Positions 38,036 through 53,639 of a stretch of DNA of 64,000 nucleotides are shown here, piece after piece. The notes beneath the pieces were generated by a model. That model was not told the DNA's origin. It was given only the letters and a program-made list of their open reading frames with translations, and ran no database searches. This DNA is from Physcomitrium patens (taxonomy: Eukaryota; Streptophyta; Bryopsida; Funariales; Funariaceae): the NCBI RefSeq assembly GCF_000002425.4, contig NC_037265.1, forward strand, positions 16,456,760 to 16,520,759, given 5' to 3'. A program made the translations under genes and the position numbers. Position 1 is the stretch's first letter. Each line of letters begins with the position of its first letter.

Positions 38036-38478
38036 CATATATATATTGTATGTTATTTTTGTAGAAGAGTATTATAATCTTGGAAGTATACTGATCTTAA
38101 ATTTAAAAAATAAAATAAAAAGGAAAGAAGAAAAGAAAAGAAGAAAAGAAAAGAAAGATTGGTCGTTGGTATTTTATTTTGAAAATTGCTTGTAATAATA
38201 TGATATGCTGGTTTTATTTAAATCATTTTCTGATTTTCATTTGAAAAGTTGCTCAAAAACATTTTTGAATACTGTGACATCTAATGTAATTGCACATACA
38301 AAGACACAAGTGACAAAATATTATCCATTTATAATCTAATATACATGAGAATTCCATTTAAAATATACAAAGATATAAGTGATAACATATTTTTACTAAA
38401 AATGAAAAAATGTCAAAATATTATATATAGATTGGAAAAAATATATAAAAATGTTTTTTTTAAATCAAGCTTTTAATT

Positions 38479-38516
<38 letters not shown>

Positions 38517-39830
38517 AATTGATCCCTGTTAGTTTGTATCATTTTTTGCAAAATAAATATTAACTATTAAATCTTATTAATTATCATTTCAACAACAACA
38601 ACATTAGATAGTTGGATTGTATTATAACTTCTCTTTGTTAATTAATATTCATTAATTACAATTAATCAACTATGGAATATTAGAATAAGAAATAAAATTT
38701 AAGGATTAGATTAAATAAGTATTTGTATTTATTAATTGATACGAATCCGTAAAAATCACTCCACTATTAGATATTGGAGATTATTAATCACATATAACAT
38801 AAAAAAGTCAGTTATCAAAATATTAGTTAATTATTATAGATTGTCAATATTTGGAAATTGCTTACCAAGAAGAAAAACATGTATATATATATATATATAT
38901 GAATCTCTACAAAGTCTTTCTGACTTCTTGCAAATCTACTACAAAGCTATTTATTTATTGGTTATAATATGTAACTGATGGTCTTACATATTATTTCTTT
39001 ATATTCTTTAATGTAATTTTTTAAAGCTTGTTAAAGTTATACATTAATGAGAATTATTCAAATAAAAAAAATCATATATGTGTATATGTAGATGTATTTT
39101 ATGAAATTATACTTTAAATGTTTGTATATTATACCACTTTCTAATATAAATATATAAGATAAATAATATACATAATAAAATTTAGTTATTTTAGTACGAT
39201 TTGAAAGCTTCGAAATTTGAATTATATATTATTAGTTCATATGTCATATATCTGACCAATCATAAGCTTTGCAATCAGTTTATTAAAAATCAAAAGACTT
39301 AAAATAAAATTTTGATCATATTCTTTTAAATAAACAGAATAAAATAAAATAAATCCATTTCTGGATTTTATATACATCAATACATCTGTTAGTTACATAA
39401 TTACTTAGTTATTAAATATTATAACTTTTAAGCTACACCACAACCCATGAGCTTGAGATTCATATTTTTTTTTCTTGTATTTTTATTTTTATAAATGTTA
39501 CTTATTTAGTTATGTCTCTATTTTTATTATCTCATTTTTGTATGCAATGTATCTTCATATATATATATATATGCACGTGTTTTTTGCAGTGTTTATAGAA
39601 TATGTTTGTATATTGCATATTATTATAGTACAACTTGCTTCAACATATTACTCCCAAAACAAATATTAATCGTTAGGCCAATAATGTTTTTATATAAATG
39701 GAGAGAGATACACAGTTCTCATGTTCACCATATAGGACAAATGAATATTAGGTTGTCATATGACTCCACATATAATTATGCAGTAATCTGCGAACAAGCA
39801 CACACACCAGTTAAGTGGGCATTTTAATCA
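37091..39830. other. AT-rich spacer with microsatellites
   Basis: AT-rich DNA upstream of the H2B gene. It has (TA)n tracts at about 37336-37361, 38481-38510 and 38882-38901, and an (ACAT)n tract at about 38001-38031. No gene or element is seen. Confidence 0.7.
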
Positions 39831-39899
39831 ATTAGAAACTCACACACAAACAACTCGAAATCCAAAACCACACTATATAATACACCACACTGTTCCATA

Positions 39900-40130
39900 A
39901 ATGACGTGGCATCCGAGTTTTGGCGCCATGTTTCCTCCCCCTTCAAATCTCTCTCTGTCACGCGCGCTTTCTTAATTTTCCCGCCGTTTCTGAATGAGCA
40001 TGTTTCGCCGTTCGATTAAAATCCAACGGGTTGGATGGGTCGATCCGTGGCAGGGAAATGGCGCCTTCTGATTGGACGTTCTGATGCTCGGACTATAAAG
40101 AGAAACTTCACCCACGCCCATTTGTATTGG
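39900..40130 (+). promoter_or_regulatory. H2B promoter with E2F-like and histone hexamer sites
   Basis: Three E2F-like sites are readable: TTTTGGCGCC (39918-39927), TTTTCCCGCC (39976-39985) and AAATGGCGCC (40056-40065). A TGACGTGG (39902-39909) is the reverse of the plant histone hexamer CCACGTCA. CGATCCGTGG (40041-40050) resembles the reversed histone octamer core. An inverted CCAAT box (ATTGG, 40071-40075) and a TATA box (TATAAAG, 40094-40100) follow. The set fits S-phase transcription. Site functions are known from plant histone promoters; their use here is inferred. Confidence 0.75.
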
Positions 40131-40249
40131 CTAGGTGTTTGTGTTCGAAGCTGCCAGCGTTGTTGCCTGAGATCGTGAGTTTCGGTCGTCGTCTAGTGCA
40201 TTTACTTCGTCTTAGTTGTAGTGGAGAATTAGATTGGGAGGTGTGAGAG

Positions 40250-40888
40250 ATGGCTCCCAAGACTGATGAGCAAAAGGCCGGCAAGAGCAAAGCGGAGAAG
40301 AAGCCAGTGAAGAAGGCCGAGAAGAAAATCAAGAGCGACAGCAAGACCGACGCCAAGAAGAAGAAGTCGAAGAAGAGCGTCGAGACTTACAAGATATACA
40401 TCTACAAGGTTTTGAAGCAGGTATTGGATCGGGACTCTCTCTCTTCCTGTTTGAGATTAATCCCATGTTTATTTTATGTGATGATGGATGCTTGCGAGTG
40501 TTTTCAGAAGTTGTTTGTTTTTGAAATGTCGGTGGGAGTGTGACTGCGCTGGGATTAGATTTTTATTTATTTATTTATTTATTTAAATATGTACGTGTAC
40601 ATAGACTCTGGTGTTATCAAATACTGAAGGTGCTCAATAATTTGTTACTTTCAGGTACATCCCGACACCGGTATTTCGTCGAAGGCAATGGGCATTATGA
40701 ACTCCTTTATCAATGACATTTTCGAAAAGCTTGCTCAAGAAGCCGCCAGACTTGCGCGCTACAATAAGAAGCCTACAATTACTTCTCGCGAAATTCAGAC
40801 TGCCGTGCGTTTGATTTTGCCTGGAGAGTTGGCAAAGCATGCAGTTTCAGAGGGGACCAAAGCCGTCACTAAGTTTACTAGCGCTTAG
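40250..40888 (+). CDS. H2B: Histone H2B (2 exons)
   Basis: Core histone H2B, partner of H2A in the nucleosome. Coding exons are 40250-40420 and 40655-40888, giving 134 residues. The intron (GTATTG...TTTCAG) falls in phase 0 between VLKQ and VHPDTG. The N-terminal tail (residues 1-47) is lysine-rich with the usual APK start. The histone fold runs from about [20 protein letters not shown] through the helix [20 protein letters not shown] and ends [11 protein letters not shown], with the conserved lysine that can be ubiquitinated near the C-terminus. The start is the only ATG that gives the standard tail. A possible AATAAA lies near 41397. Most flowering-plant H2B genes that I know are intronless, so the intron is worth noting. 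The upstream region carries E2F-like sites. Confidence 0.97.
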
Positions 40889-42400
40889 ACCTCCAGCAGT
40901 TGTGCCGATCCATTTAGGGTTTTAAGTTTTGCGGATCCTTACTTAGGGTTTAGGGATACTTAAGTACATGATTCTACATGTGGAATTTACGTCCTGCAAC
41001 GCGTTTTACGATGGGAGTGAGTCTCCACGGAGAGTGTAATGCGTTCCCGTGTACATACATTTATGTAAAATCATCGCGGTCCACTCTGAACTTAAATCTA
41101 AATTTCTTTCAGCAATTCTGTGCACTTCTGAACTTCCTACCTCATACACCCTGTCTTTTGTTCAGCGAGGTTGCCTTCCATAAAAACTTGTGATCATGTT
41201 GGACTTCTGTGTATAGTGCCGAATGTAGCCAATTTTGAAGATTTTATAGTTACTCTCCGGTCAAGATACTGTTCAGGTCGCGAACGGAAGTTCACCCAAC
41301 AATTCATAAGCACACTAAAGCTATTATTTATCCTTTTCCAGCTAACACTGGCTCTTGACCAGTAATCCTCATTTTAATTTTATGTATTAATCGTGAAATA
41401 AATTCTCCTGTCTAATGGATATTTCATTGTCAACTCGTAACACATTGTTCTTTGAATGCAGCTTTTTGAAAACAGCCGGTTTAGAAGCGAGTTCATGAAA
41501 TCAGTATGTTTTTTTATCATCATTCCATTTTAATACAATGTGTTTTGAAACTTGGATAAATTCAATCATCCTACAGCACCATAAACATTTTCACGCAAAT
41601 TTTTATCTGAACATTTTCTTCAAATCGTTTTATGTACCTGAAGCTGGGCTGCTTGTCATGTACACGGGGTGTCACGCACTGAAAGGGGTGTTAACCTAGC
41701 AGTTCCCATTCAAAATCGTACCACATAAACAAATATGCATGATTTTAAAATTAAATAGAAAACAAACCAATCATGCACAAATGAGTCAGAAAATTATTTG
41801 TAAAAACCATCGACCTTTCTGTATACATATACACAACTACCATCAACTTCACCATTAAAAGATGGGTTTTCAATCAGCGTTATTTTTAGCTACTGACTTC
41901 CTGGTTGGTCTTCCAATTCTACATATCAGCGACAATTCACACATGGGAATGTTTACAAGAGAAGCTGATACTGTGAAGATCACCTATTTCCTGGCTGAGC
42001 TCAGTCAGCACTGTTGTGGAGGCAGTAACTCATCGTCATACATCGTCCTCTCCAAACACACCCACACCTGGATAAGTTCACTACTTATTAAGAAATGATA
42101 GTTTCATAGTCGTCATCATACAAGCCGTGCTGAACCGGGTTTTTCTTTGTGCTTCTACACGAGCCGTTCGTTGCTAGAGACGGACTGCACCGGCGAGCCT
42201 TTGCGAAGTTTGTATCTTTCGGAACAAAAATAATCAAGAAGCCGATATAATTTTTAAAAAAGTACAAAACCTTTAACGAGACAACAAGGACCCATGCTGC
42301 GGTAAGAAGACCCCCAATTACAGATTCCTTCCAAAAAACTGCATTTCTATGTCCCACCTCGCGGCAATGGAATACACTCATCCTCTTCGCTCCTTCTGGG
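40889..42400. other. H2B 3' region and H2B/enolase convergent intergenic
   Basis: This holds the H2B 3' untranslated region (possible AATAAA at about 41397) and probably the enolase 3' untranslated region entering from the right. An open frame on the minus strand at 42088-42432 contains a hydrophobic stretch, but no family was recognised and it probably lies in or beyond the enolase trailer. Confidence 0.5.
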
Positions 42401-42706
42401 GCTTGAATTTTCCTCCACATTCTGAAAATCATGGTAGGACCTTCGCACAGCTTATTGTACTCTTCGGGAGTGTCACAGAAAGACTGGCAGTCATTTTGAC
42501 AAATGCAAAGGAGGTAAGTGACACCCCAGTTACAAGTTCAACGATAAGATGTTGGCACTCCCCAAACTGCTTGTAATGGAGCTTCTGGGAACAGTGATCT
42601 AATAACCAACTCTTCTGACTAAAATGCCTAAAATTATTTGTGTCACCAGGGAAAAGAGTCTCAAAAAGACAACCGTCGATATCCCCAATTCTTAGATATG
42701 ACGCTG

Positions 42707-46779
<4,073 letters not shown>

Positions 46780-49506
46780 GGTGCCGTCCACCCTGAGCCC
46801 GGAAGATCACCCCTCAAAGGCAACGATCCCGCTGAAACCAACCAACCTAACAAAACACACCTTCTTCTCCCTCCACCAAAGAAGAGAAACTGTGGCTTCA
46901 AAAACGAAGCCGAGGGAGGATTTTTGGGGATTGCGTGAGGATGATGGAAAGAACCCAATGGCACAAATCTGCAAGGAGAGAGAAGGGAAGCGAAAAAGGA
47001 GACGATGGTTGGAAATGGAAGACGTTTCAGGCATTCGATCGACTCTTGCAGGATGGACGCATATAGACGCTGATGGACGCTTGCAGGCAGCAGACTGGTG
47101 GAATCCAGGTCTGTCTTTGCCGCCGGACGTCTTCCGGTCGTAAACGCTGCCGTCGTTCACTTATCGTTCATTGGTGGTTCGTTGGTCTTTCGTTCGTCGG
47201 TCTGGAAGGCTGACGGGGCAGTGTGAATGGGGTCTTGGGCCAATCCTGAGTGAGTCCGGATAAATCCTAGGGCTGACTTGTAGCTAACGTCAATCTTTTG
47301 TCCAAAACTCTTCCAATTGTCTTTCAATATGGCAACACAATTGGCTATTTGTATTGGACATCTCTTGAATTTTCAACATGGTTATTGGATAAATATTCTA
47401 AAGAAAGATAAGTACAAAAAAAATCAACAAATTTGGTGCAATTTTAAATCTCAATGTTTTTCACTATCATTGTCATTGTTAAGAGATTCATCTATTAAAG
47501 TTTGGTGTAAAAGTTACAATTTAATGTAATTTCTTTGTACTCATTGTGTTTGTAAATGTGGAACCCTTTAAACATCACAACGTAAAACTGCTTTACCAAC
47601 CGAACAATGTTGAAATGAATTATATCTACATTGTGTAATCCACATGATATGTTAACCAATAAATTTAAAGGTAGTTGTTTTATTTATCACCAGTTACAGA
47701 CATGTACAAACATGTCAGCGTTTTTAAGTTTTTTCATAATATAAAAATAAACAATAATTCGAAGAGTTCATTTCCTGTGTTCAAAATTCTTAAAGTAATT
47801 TAATCTTCATGGGGTTTGGCGGGAGAGAAAGATGTGGAATGCCAAGGAGTATGTGAACAAGGCAGCTCGCACGTGCACGAATGCCACACCACACCAACTA
47901 CACTCCCTCCCCCAAGGGCGCAGCCGCAAGCGACCGTGACCGCGCGTCGGAGGCATAGGCAACAGTGCAATTTAGACAAGCGAAGCGCATGCGCGGCAGA
48001 GGTATACCGCGGGATGACGTGAAGAGACTCGATGACGGGCGTCGTCATCTCGCAGCCGGCAAGGCAGGCAGGCTACGGTGTATCCCCTCCTGGCGCCCCC
48101 CCGCCCACTGCGACGACACTGTCTCCGTGGTGTTGCTTCGGCAGTTTGCGTTGCAGGGTCCGGCATCTCTCCCCGACGATCTTACCGTGAGGAGCATCAA
48201 CCATAACCAGGCGGATCCACAACCGGAACCAGACGACGAGACGAGAGAGAGCTTGAACCACCACCGCTGCAACATATCACCAAACCGGCGCTTGAACATC
48301 AAAACCCAGGTGCGTTGCGTTCCGTTGCATGGTAAGCGGTGGAGCCAAGGTAGCCCTATCGGCGTTGTAGGCTGCCGTGATTGTTTGGTTTTATTCGAAC
48401 CTGGCGCCCTGCTTTGCCAAGGGTGGGGAAGGAGAGAGGGCCAGAAGGGGGGGGGGGGGGGAGAGGTGGGGGTTGGGACTGAGAGCCTTGTAATGTCGTC
48501 TTTACCCTGCTGGTCCTTGGTACAGTAGGCTGTGCGATGCGAGGTGTTTACCAGCATCGAGGTGTGGTGGGAGAAAGCTTTGTCTATTGATGTCCAGGCC
48601 CACCCCATCGTGTTCCATGTCGGTCCCTTTCGTTCTTGCGTTTTTGGATGGTCAGATAGGCGGCTGTCATTGCTGCTACGCCGCCATCTATTGTCTCGGT
48701 TCGTAGCCCAAGTGTGTGACGGAACGCAGCAAACTCTCTCGCCTTTGTGTGTGTGTGTGTGTGTGTTCCCCTCCCTCTCCCACCCTTGTTGCCTTGGTTG
48801 TTGCCCTCTTTCGGGGCTGGGATTTTTGTTTGTTTGTTTGTTTGTTTGTTTGTTTGGCTCTGTAGCTAAAAAGAGGAGGCACTGTTTCTGTTTTCTTTGG
48901 GATGCGGTGTATCTGTACATAGTGTGCGGGTGAGGGGAGCGTGACGGTGGTCTCCTTGGAAGAGACGAGAGATATTACAAAAAGAGGTTCTGTGTCTGGA
49001 GTGTTGTTGGTGGGAGGGTTTCAGTCTTGTGGGTTTGGGTAGGAGGCGGGGTGGGCCATTCTTGGGAGAAGAAGAGTTCAACAAGGGCTATGGGGTTCTG
49101 TCAGAATAAAGTTTTTTCGCGGTATTTTGGTTAAGGAGATTGATTAGGTTTTCTTTTAGAGCTGGGTTGTTTATGTGGGTTTTTGGAGTTGAGGAAGCGA
49201 TCTGGGACTGCAGGAGGCTGCTAATGGAGGCGGAACACTGATGCCTGACAGTGGAATGTCGCGACCTCTGTGATTAGAGTTTTGGTTGCACGAGACGAGG
49301 CGGGGGAGTGGGATAGGAAGAAAGCGGGGGCTGCGACAGGCTGTGGAGGCTAGACGATGCACATGCGCCTGTGCGTTACCCCGGTCAATGTTTCAGCAGC
49401 AGAGTGCGTGAGTGGGGTCGTCTTGCCTGTTGCAGGACCGGGCGATGCTACTCGTCTGTGTGGAGCCTCCTCATGTGGGGCTTGAGAGTATTGAGGTGCA
49501 CCACAC
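46780..49506. other. shared upstream region of enolase and UBP genes
   Basis: This holds the enolase leader and promoter on the left and the UBP leader and promoter on the right. AT-richer DNA lies at about 47280-47800. The part at 47810-49500 is balanced, with a G14 run in a G-rich stretch (about 48421-48478), a (GT)n tract (about 48746-48766) and a (TTTG)n tract (about 48824-48857). Long open frames on both strands here (for instance minus 48045-48920) run through these repeats and have no coding signature. An upstream noncoding exon of the UBP gene may lie here. Confidence 0.5.
48746..48857 (+). repeat. GT and TTTG microsatellites
   Basis: (GT)n at about 48746-48766 and (TTTG)n, about eight units, at 48824-48857, in the probable leader or promoter of the UBP gene. 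Confidence 0.9.
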
Positions 49507-52500
49507 ATGGCTTGTTCGTCGCTTTTGCCACCTCTCCATGTCACATGGCAGGTTTCCCCAGGTCCTCGACGGAAGGGTGCTCCTCTGGGCTTGAAGAATT
49601 TGGGAAATACATGCTACCTTAACAGTGTGTTGCAATGTCTTACATACACGCCCCCGCTGGCCAATTTTTGCATGAGCAACCTTCACTCTATTCTGTGTAC
49701 GTCACCTGTTGTCCCTGTTTCGTGATTAGTTTAAAGTACGGTTTTCCTTGGTTGAGACATGTTCAGCTTCTGTGGTGATTTGGCACTCGGAGATGTTTCC
49801 TGCCTTGAGGCCGAGATTCTTTAGAAGAGTGTACTTGCTTTGTTTAGTGATCAGTGCACTCACAGGCAGAGGTGCATGCAGGTAATCAATTGAATGGAAA
49901 GAATAATAGTAACTGCCCCTTCTGCTTCTTGGAGTTACGCATTCAGCGGTCCTTGACGTTTGAAGGTCCCATTGATGCGCCCATTAAAATACACAATAGG
50001 TTGCAGTATTTTGCCAAGCATTTCCGGAATGGTCGGCAGGAAGATGCCCATGAGCTCCTCCGATATGCAATCGAAGCCTGCAATCATGTTTGCGTGCAGC
50101 TGCACAAAATTGTACAAGTGGGTAAAGTGTCTCCAAAGCAAGCAGTGGCAAAAGGATCAAAGGAGGAGCCGAATACAGTTGTGAAGGAAATTTTTGGCGG
50201 TCTTTTGCAAAGTCAAGTGAAGTGTCTCTCATGTAGCACCGAATCGAATAAGCTTGACGAGATCATGGATCTCACTTTGGATATTGTGCGGTTGAGTTCT
50301 CTTAGTGAGGCCCTGTGTCGCTTCTTTCAGCCGGAAGTGTTGGATGGCGAAAACAAGTACCGCTGTGACCAGTACGTTTGAAATGCCCTTCTCACAATTT
50401 TCTCTCTCGTCTTCCTCCAAATCTTCTTTCCTTCCATATGAATCTTCAGAGCAGTAAGATATGTTCTTTTATTTTGGAACCTCAAACGGCGTGCATGTAA
50501 GAGCAACTTAGATTTGTCCTGGGTCGTTTCGTAGCACTTTACGCAGAGGTAGGTTAAGCTTGCAATGTGGTGCACTCTTGATTTTCTTTCGGATATCTCT
50601 CAACGTATTTCAGGCTCTTTGTAGGTTATGTCTTTGCATTTACATGTTGTATTGTTTATGCGCGTCGATATGTCTGTGAAGAAGAGTCTCTTGAAGGTTT
50701 GTATCTTTTCGTGTTGATAGTGCACATCAGTAATATGGATGTCGTTGGCTCACTTTGAACCGGGTATCTCATCTACTTTTACCTGCAGGTGTAAGAAGCT
50801 GTCTCCTGCTCGCAAGCAAATGTCTGTTTATCGGGCACCCAACGTACTTGTTATTCAAATGAAGGTGATACTCGAGACTTTGATGAAGAATTCGTATGAA
50901 GGCATGAAATGTATTCAACGTCTTTAAATCAATGACGATACTTATAGTGGTAATTAAAAATATTTTTAATACTATCATGCTAATTTATTTGGCATTAGAT
51001 CTGTCTATCTGACTTCGTATTATGCCTTCTGAAATTCACTGTAAAGCTTTGTTGTTTTTTCTTGCAGAGGTTTGAAGATATTTATGGAGGGAAGATAGAC
51101 CGGCATGTGCATTTTGAAGAACGCCTATGTCTTGCAGGCTATATGTGCAGGGCAGGCAAGGTACATATGTTTTCTGTTAACTGTTTCTCATGTGTCTTTT
51201 GTGTACAGTATGATTCACATATTCTATTTATGACCACTAGAAGTTAACTTGATTCGTTGTCATTGTTCCATTGCCGTACATACTCACTCGAGTGGCTTAC
51301 TGCGAAAATTTCTGTTATTTCTAGTCTTTTCTGACGCATGATTGTCAATTCTTTGCGTCTGATATGGAGACATGTGCTTGGCAGGATGCACGTCCGGAGT
51401 ATTCTCTTTATGGTGTTGTTGTGCATGCAGGTTCTTCACAAGACTCTGGGCACTATTACTCTTACGTCAAGGTATTATTTTTTAATTTTAATTTTTAAAT
51501 TGCGGTAGCTTGATGTGGTTTTTTAAAGACTTCTCAACTCAGGCCCACCATATGAGACACTGAAATTTGATCATCCTTATGCCTGACAGGAATCCAGCGG
51601 GAAATGGTACTGCTGTGATGACGCCAGAGTCTCGCAAGTTAATGCTCAAACAGTACTAGCAGAGAAGGCATACATGCTTTTTTATGTCCGGAGTACATTG
51701 AGTCCGAAGATTCCATGTGGTTCGATTGCCCCACTGCCTGCCTCTTCAGACACTCAGCTTTCAACAACACTTTCTGGATCTACGGTCGGGAATAGCAACG
51801 GCACGAATGGCAGCATCAGTAGGATTGTATCCAAGCCCCACCCGAAGTTTGGAAGCATAGCAGCCTGCAATGTGCGTTCTACTTCTGCAGTTTTGAACAA
51901 TGGTGCCGAGCACCCTGTTAATGGGAAGTCCGAGATAAAAAATCGACTTCACAATGGTGGGTCTCTTGAAAACAATGGCCTTTCACGAAGCGATCAGATG
52001 TCTTCAGCAATGACAAAGTCCGAAGACACTGATATGCCTGTGTATGGACCCCAGCCTCGACCTATTCCTGGGTCAAGTCTCAGACAGGGAGTCCGAGCTC
52101 CTGTATCAAGCTTGCCAGTATCATCCGTATCGACAAATGGTCTATCAGCTGTTTCCGGCCAGACACAGTTGACAGCTAACGAACCTGTCGGTGATGCTTC
52201 CATTGCGAACACAAGGCAGAATGGTTTCTCCTCTGAAGAAACAAGCTCCTCTGCTTTGGTAAAATCCCGCCCCTTCTAGCATATCTAGATTGATAGCAGT
52301 TGTCTGGTCGTCTGTGAAACATTTAAAATTCATATACTGTTACCTCGCAGCAATTTGCCAAGTATGTACAACTACTTTTATGGGAGTGGGAAAATTTTAT
52401 TTCCGTTTGTGGTTCTAATACCACTAGGAAAACACAGTACCTTTTCCGGTGCTTTTCTACCGTTTTGTCTGAAGATTCTGATGGGTTTGACGTATTGGAA

Positions 52501-53639
52501 TGTTTTGCTGCTCAGGGGAACCACACCGTTGAAAGGAAGAGCATGCCAGTTGACCCAGAGAAGGCTCTTCTAAAAGATGCGAGTCTAAGCCGAAAGAGGT
52601 TGCATTTAGAAGGTTGTGGATCTTCGTCGGCAACAGCTGACGTGAAAAGTGTTGGTACTCAAGAGGACGTTATCGAGAAGCCCTCCTCAACAACAATGGA
52701 GCATTTAACTGAACTTGAGAAGTTGAAAATGTCGTAAGTTTTACGCATTTTTTTGGGTCTTCTAAAATTTATAACGTTCTCCTTTATTTTTCTTAAAACT
52801 CACCAATCACAACCTGAGTCACCGATATGTTGGTGTTACTTTGGCTCAACCAATCAATGCTGATTGAGCACTGTTGCAGTTTGGACACATTTTACAATGT
52901 TTCAAGTGTCCCCAAATACACTTTAGTAAACTGCCCTCAAACCTTATTACAATTTTTGAGTCTCATTGTATGGCGGTGTTAACTATATGAGGTTGATGTC
53001 TGTCTACAGGCTTGCCAAACAAGGACGCGAACAGCTGCAACGGTCTGGGTGGTGTGAAAAGCTGAAAGAATCAATGCGGGCTGCCAAAAGACAACGCGTT
53101 GATCAGACATGCTCCAAAGAAACAGATAAGGCGATGCTAAGGTAATTCTATTGTGCATTTTATGGTCTTGCATTAATTTGTGCCCTTGAGCATGGAATCT
53201 TGCTTCGGAGATGTAACTTGTGAAACCCATTCGAGTATCACTCAATCTTTCGGCTGTGGAGACGTTTCATTTTGAATTTTGGAGACGATACTTCTGGTTT
53301 GGGAACATTTCTTGTAAATTCTATTCGTTACTCTTTTGTGTAAGAAACAAGAGCCTCAAGTCAATCAAGTAAATGTTATGTTTTCTTCTTTGTGAATATG
53401 ACGGCGATGCATGTTATTGCAGGGAGTTTGATGCACAAATTGTGCAGTGTGGTAGTTCCTGCTTTATTCTCCGTTTTTTAGAAGGTTATGCAGTTGCAAG
53501 TCTACGAAGTGATCTTTCTGTATCCCGTGTGATGCAGGAAACAATTGATCGCGCAATGTCAAGAATTTTACAAACTCCAGGTTCCCAGCGATTTGAAAGA
53601 GCTCCTTGTGGCGCAGCTTCGAAATTTTTTCATGGCTAA
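49507..53639 (+). CDS. UBP23: Ubiquitin-specific protease, UBP23/USP36-type
   Basis: Deubiquitinating cysteine protease of the USP family, closest in recall to plant UBP23 and animal USP36/USP42. Exons: 49507-49696, 49855-50371, 50789-50864, 51068-51160, 51385-51471, 51590-52258, 52438-52733, 53010-53141, 53423-53639; phases agree and give about 758 residues. The Cys box is [13 protein letters not shown] with nucleophile Cys36. [16 protein letters not shown] and a four-cysteine zinc site (CLSC and CDQC) follow. The His box is [14 protein letters not shown], then [11 protein letters not shown]. The C-terminal part is a serine-rich, low-complexity tail. The start is the first ATG after an in-frame stop upstream, but an earlier exon is possible since the N-terminus is shorter than in relatives. 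Exon 7 has a second in-frame acceptor giving a start at 52516. Confidence 0.93.

Noticed and set aside
42088-42432. 114-codon minus-strand frame with a hydrophobic segment
   Set aside because: It lies just downstream of the enolase stop and probably falls in its trailer or the intergenic region. I recognise no family, so it is not called as a gene.
47965-48528. 187-codon open frame on the plus strand
   Set aside because: It overlaps the minus-strand frame above, has a poly-glycine stretch from the G-run and shows no recognisable family.
48045-48920. 291-codon open frame on the minus strand
   Set aside because: It is translated from GT, TTTG and G-run repeats, giving strings such as KQTNKQTNK and THTHTH, and overlaps an equally long plus-strand frame. 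It has no domain and lies in the probable UBP leader.
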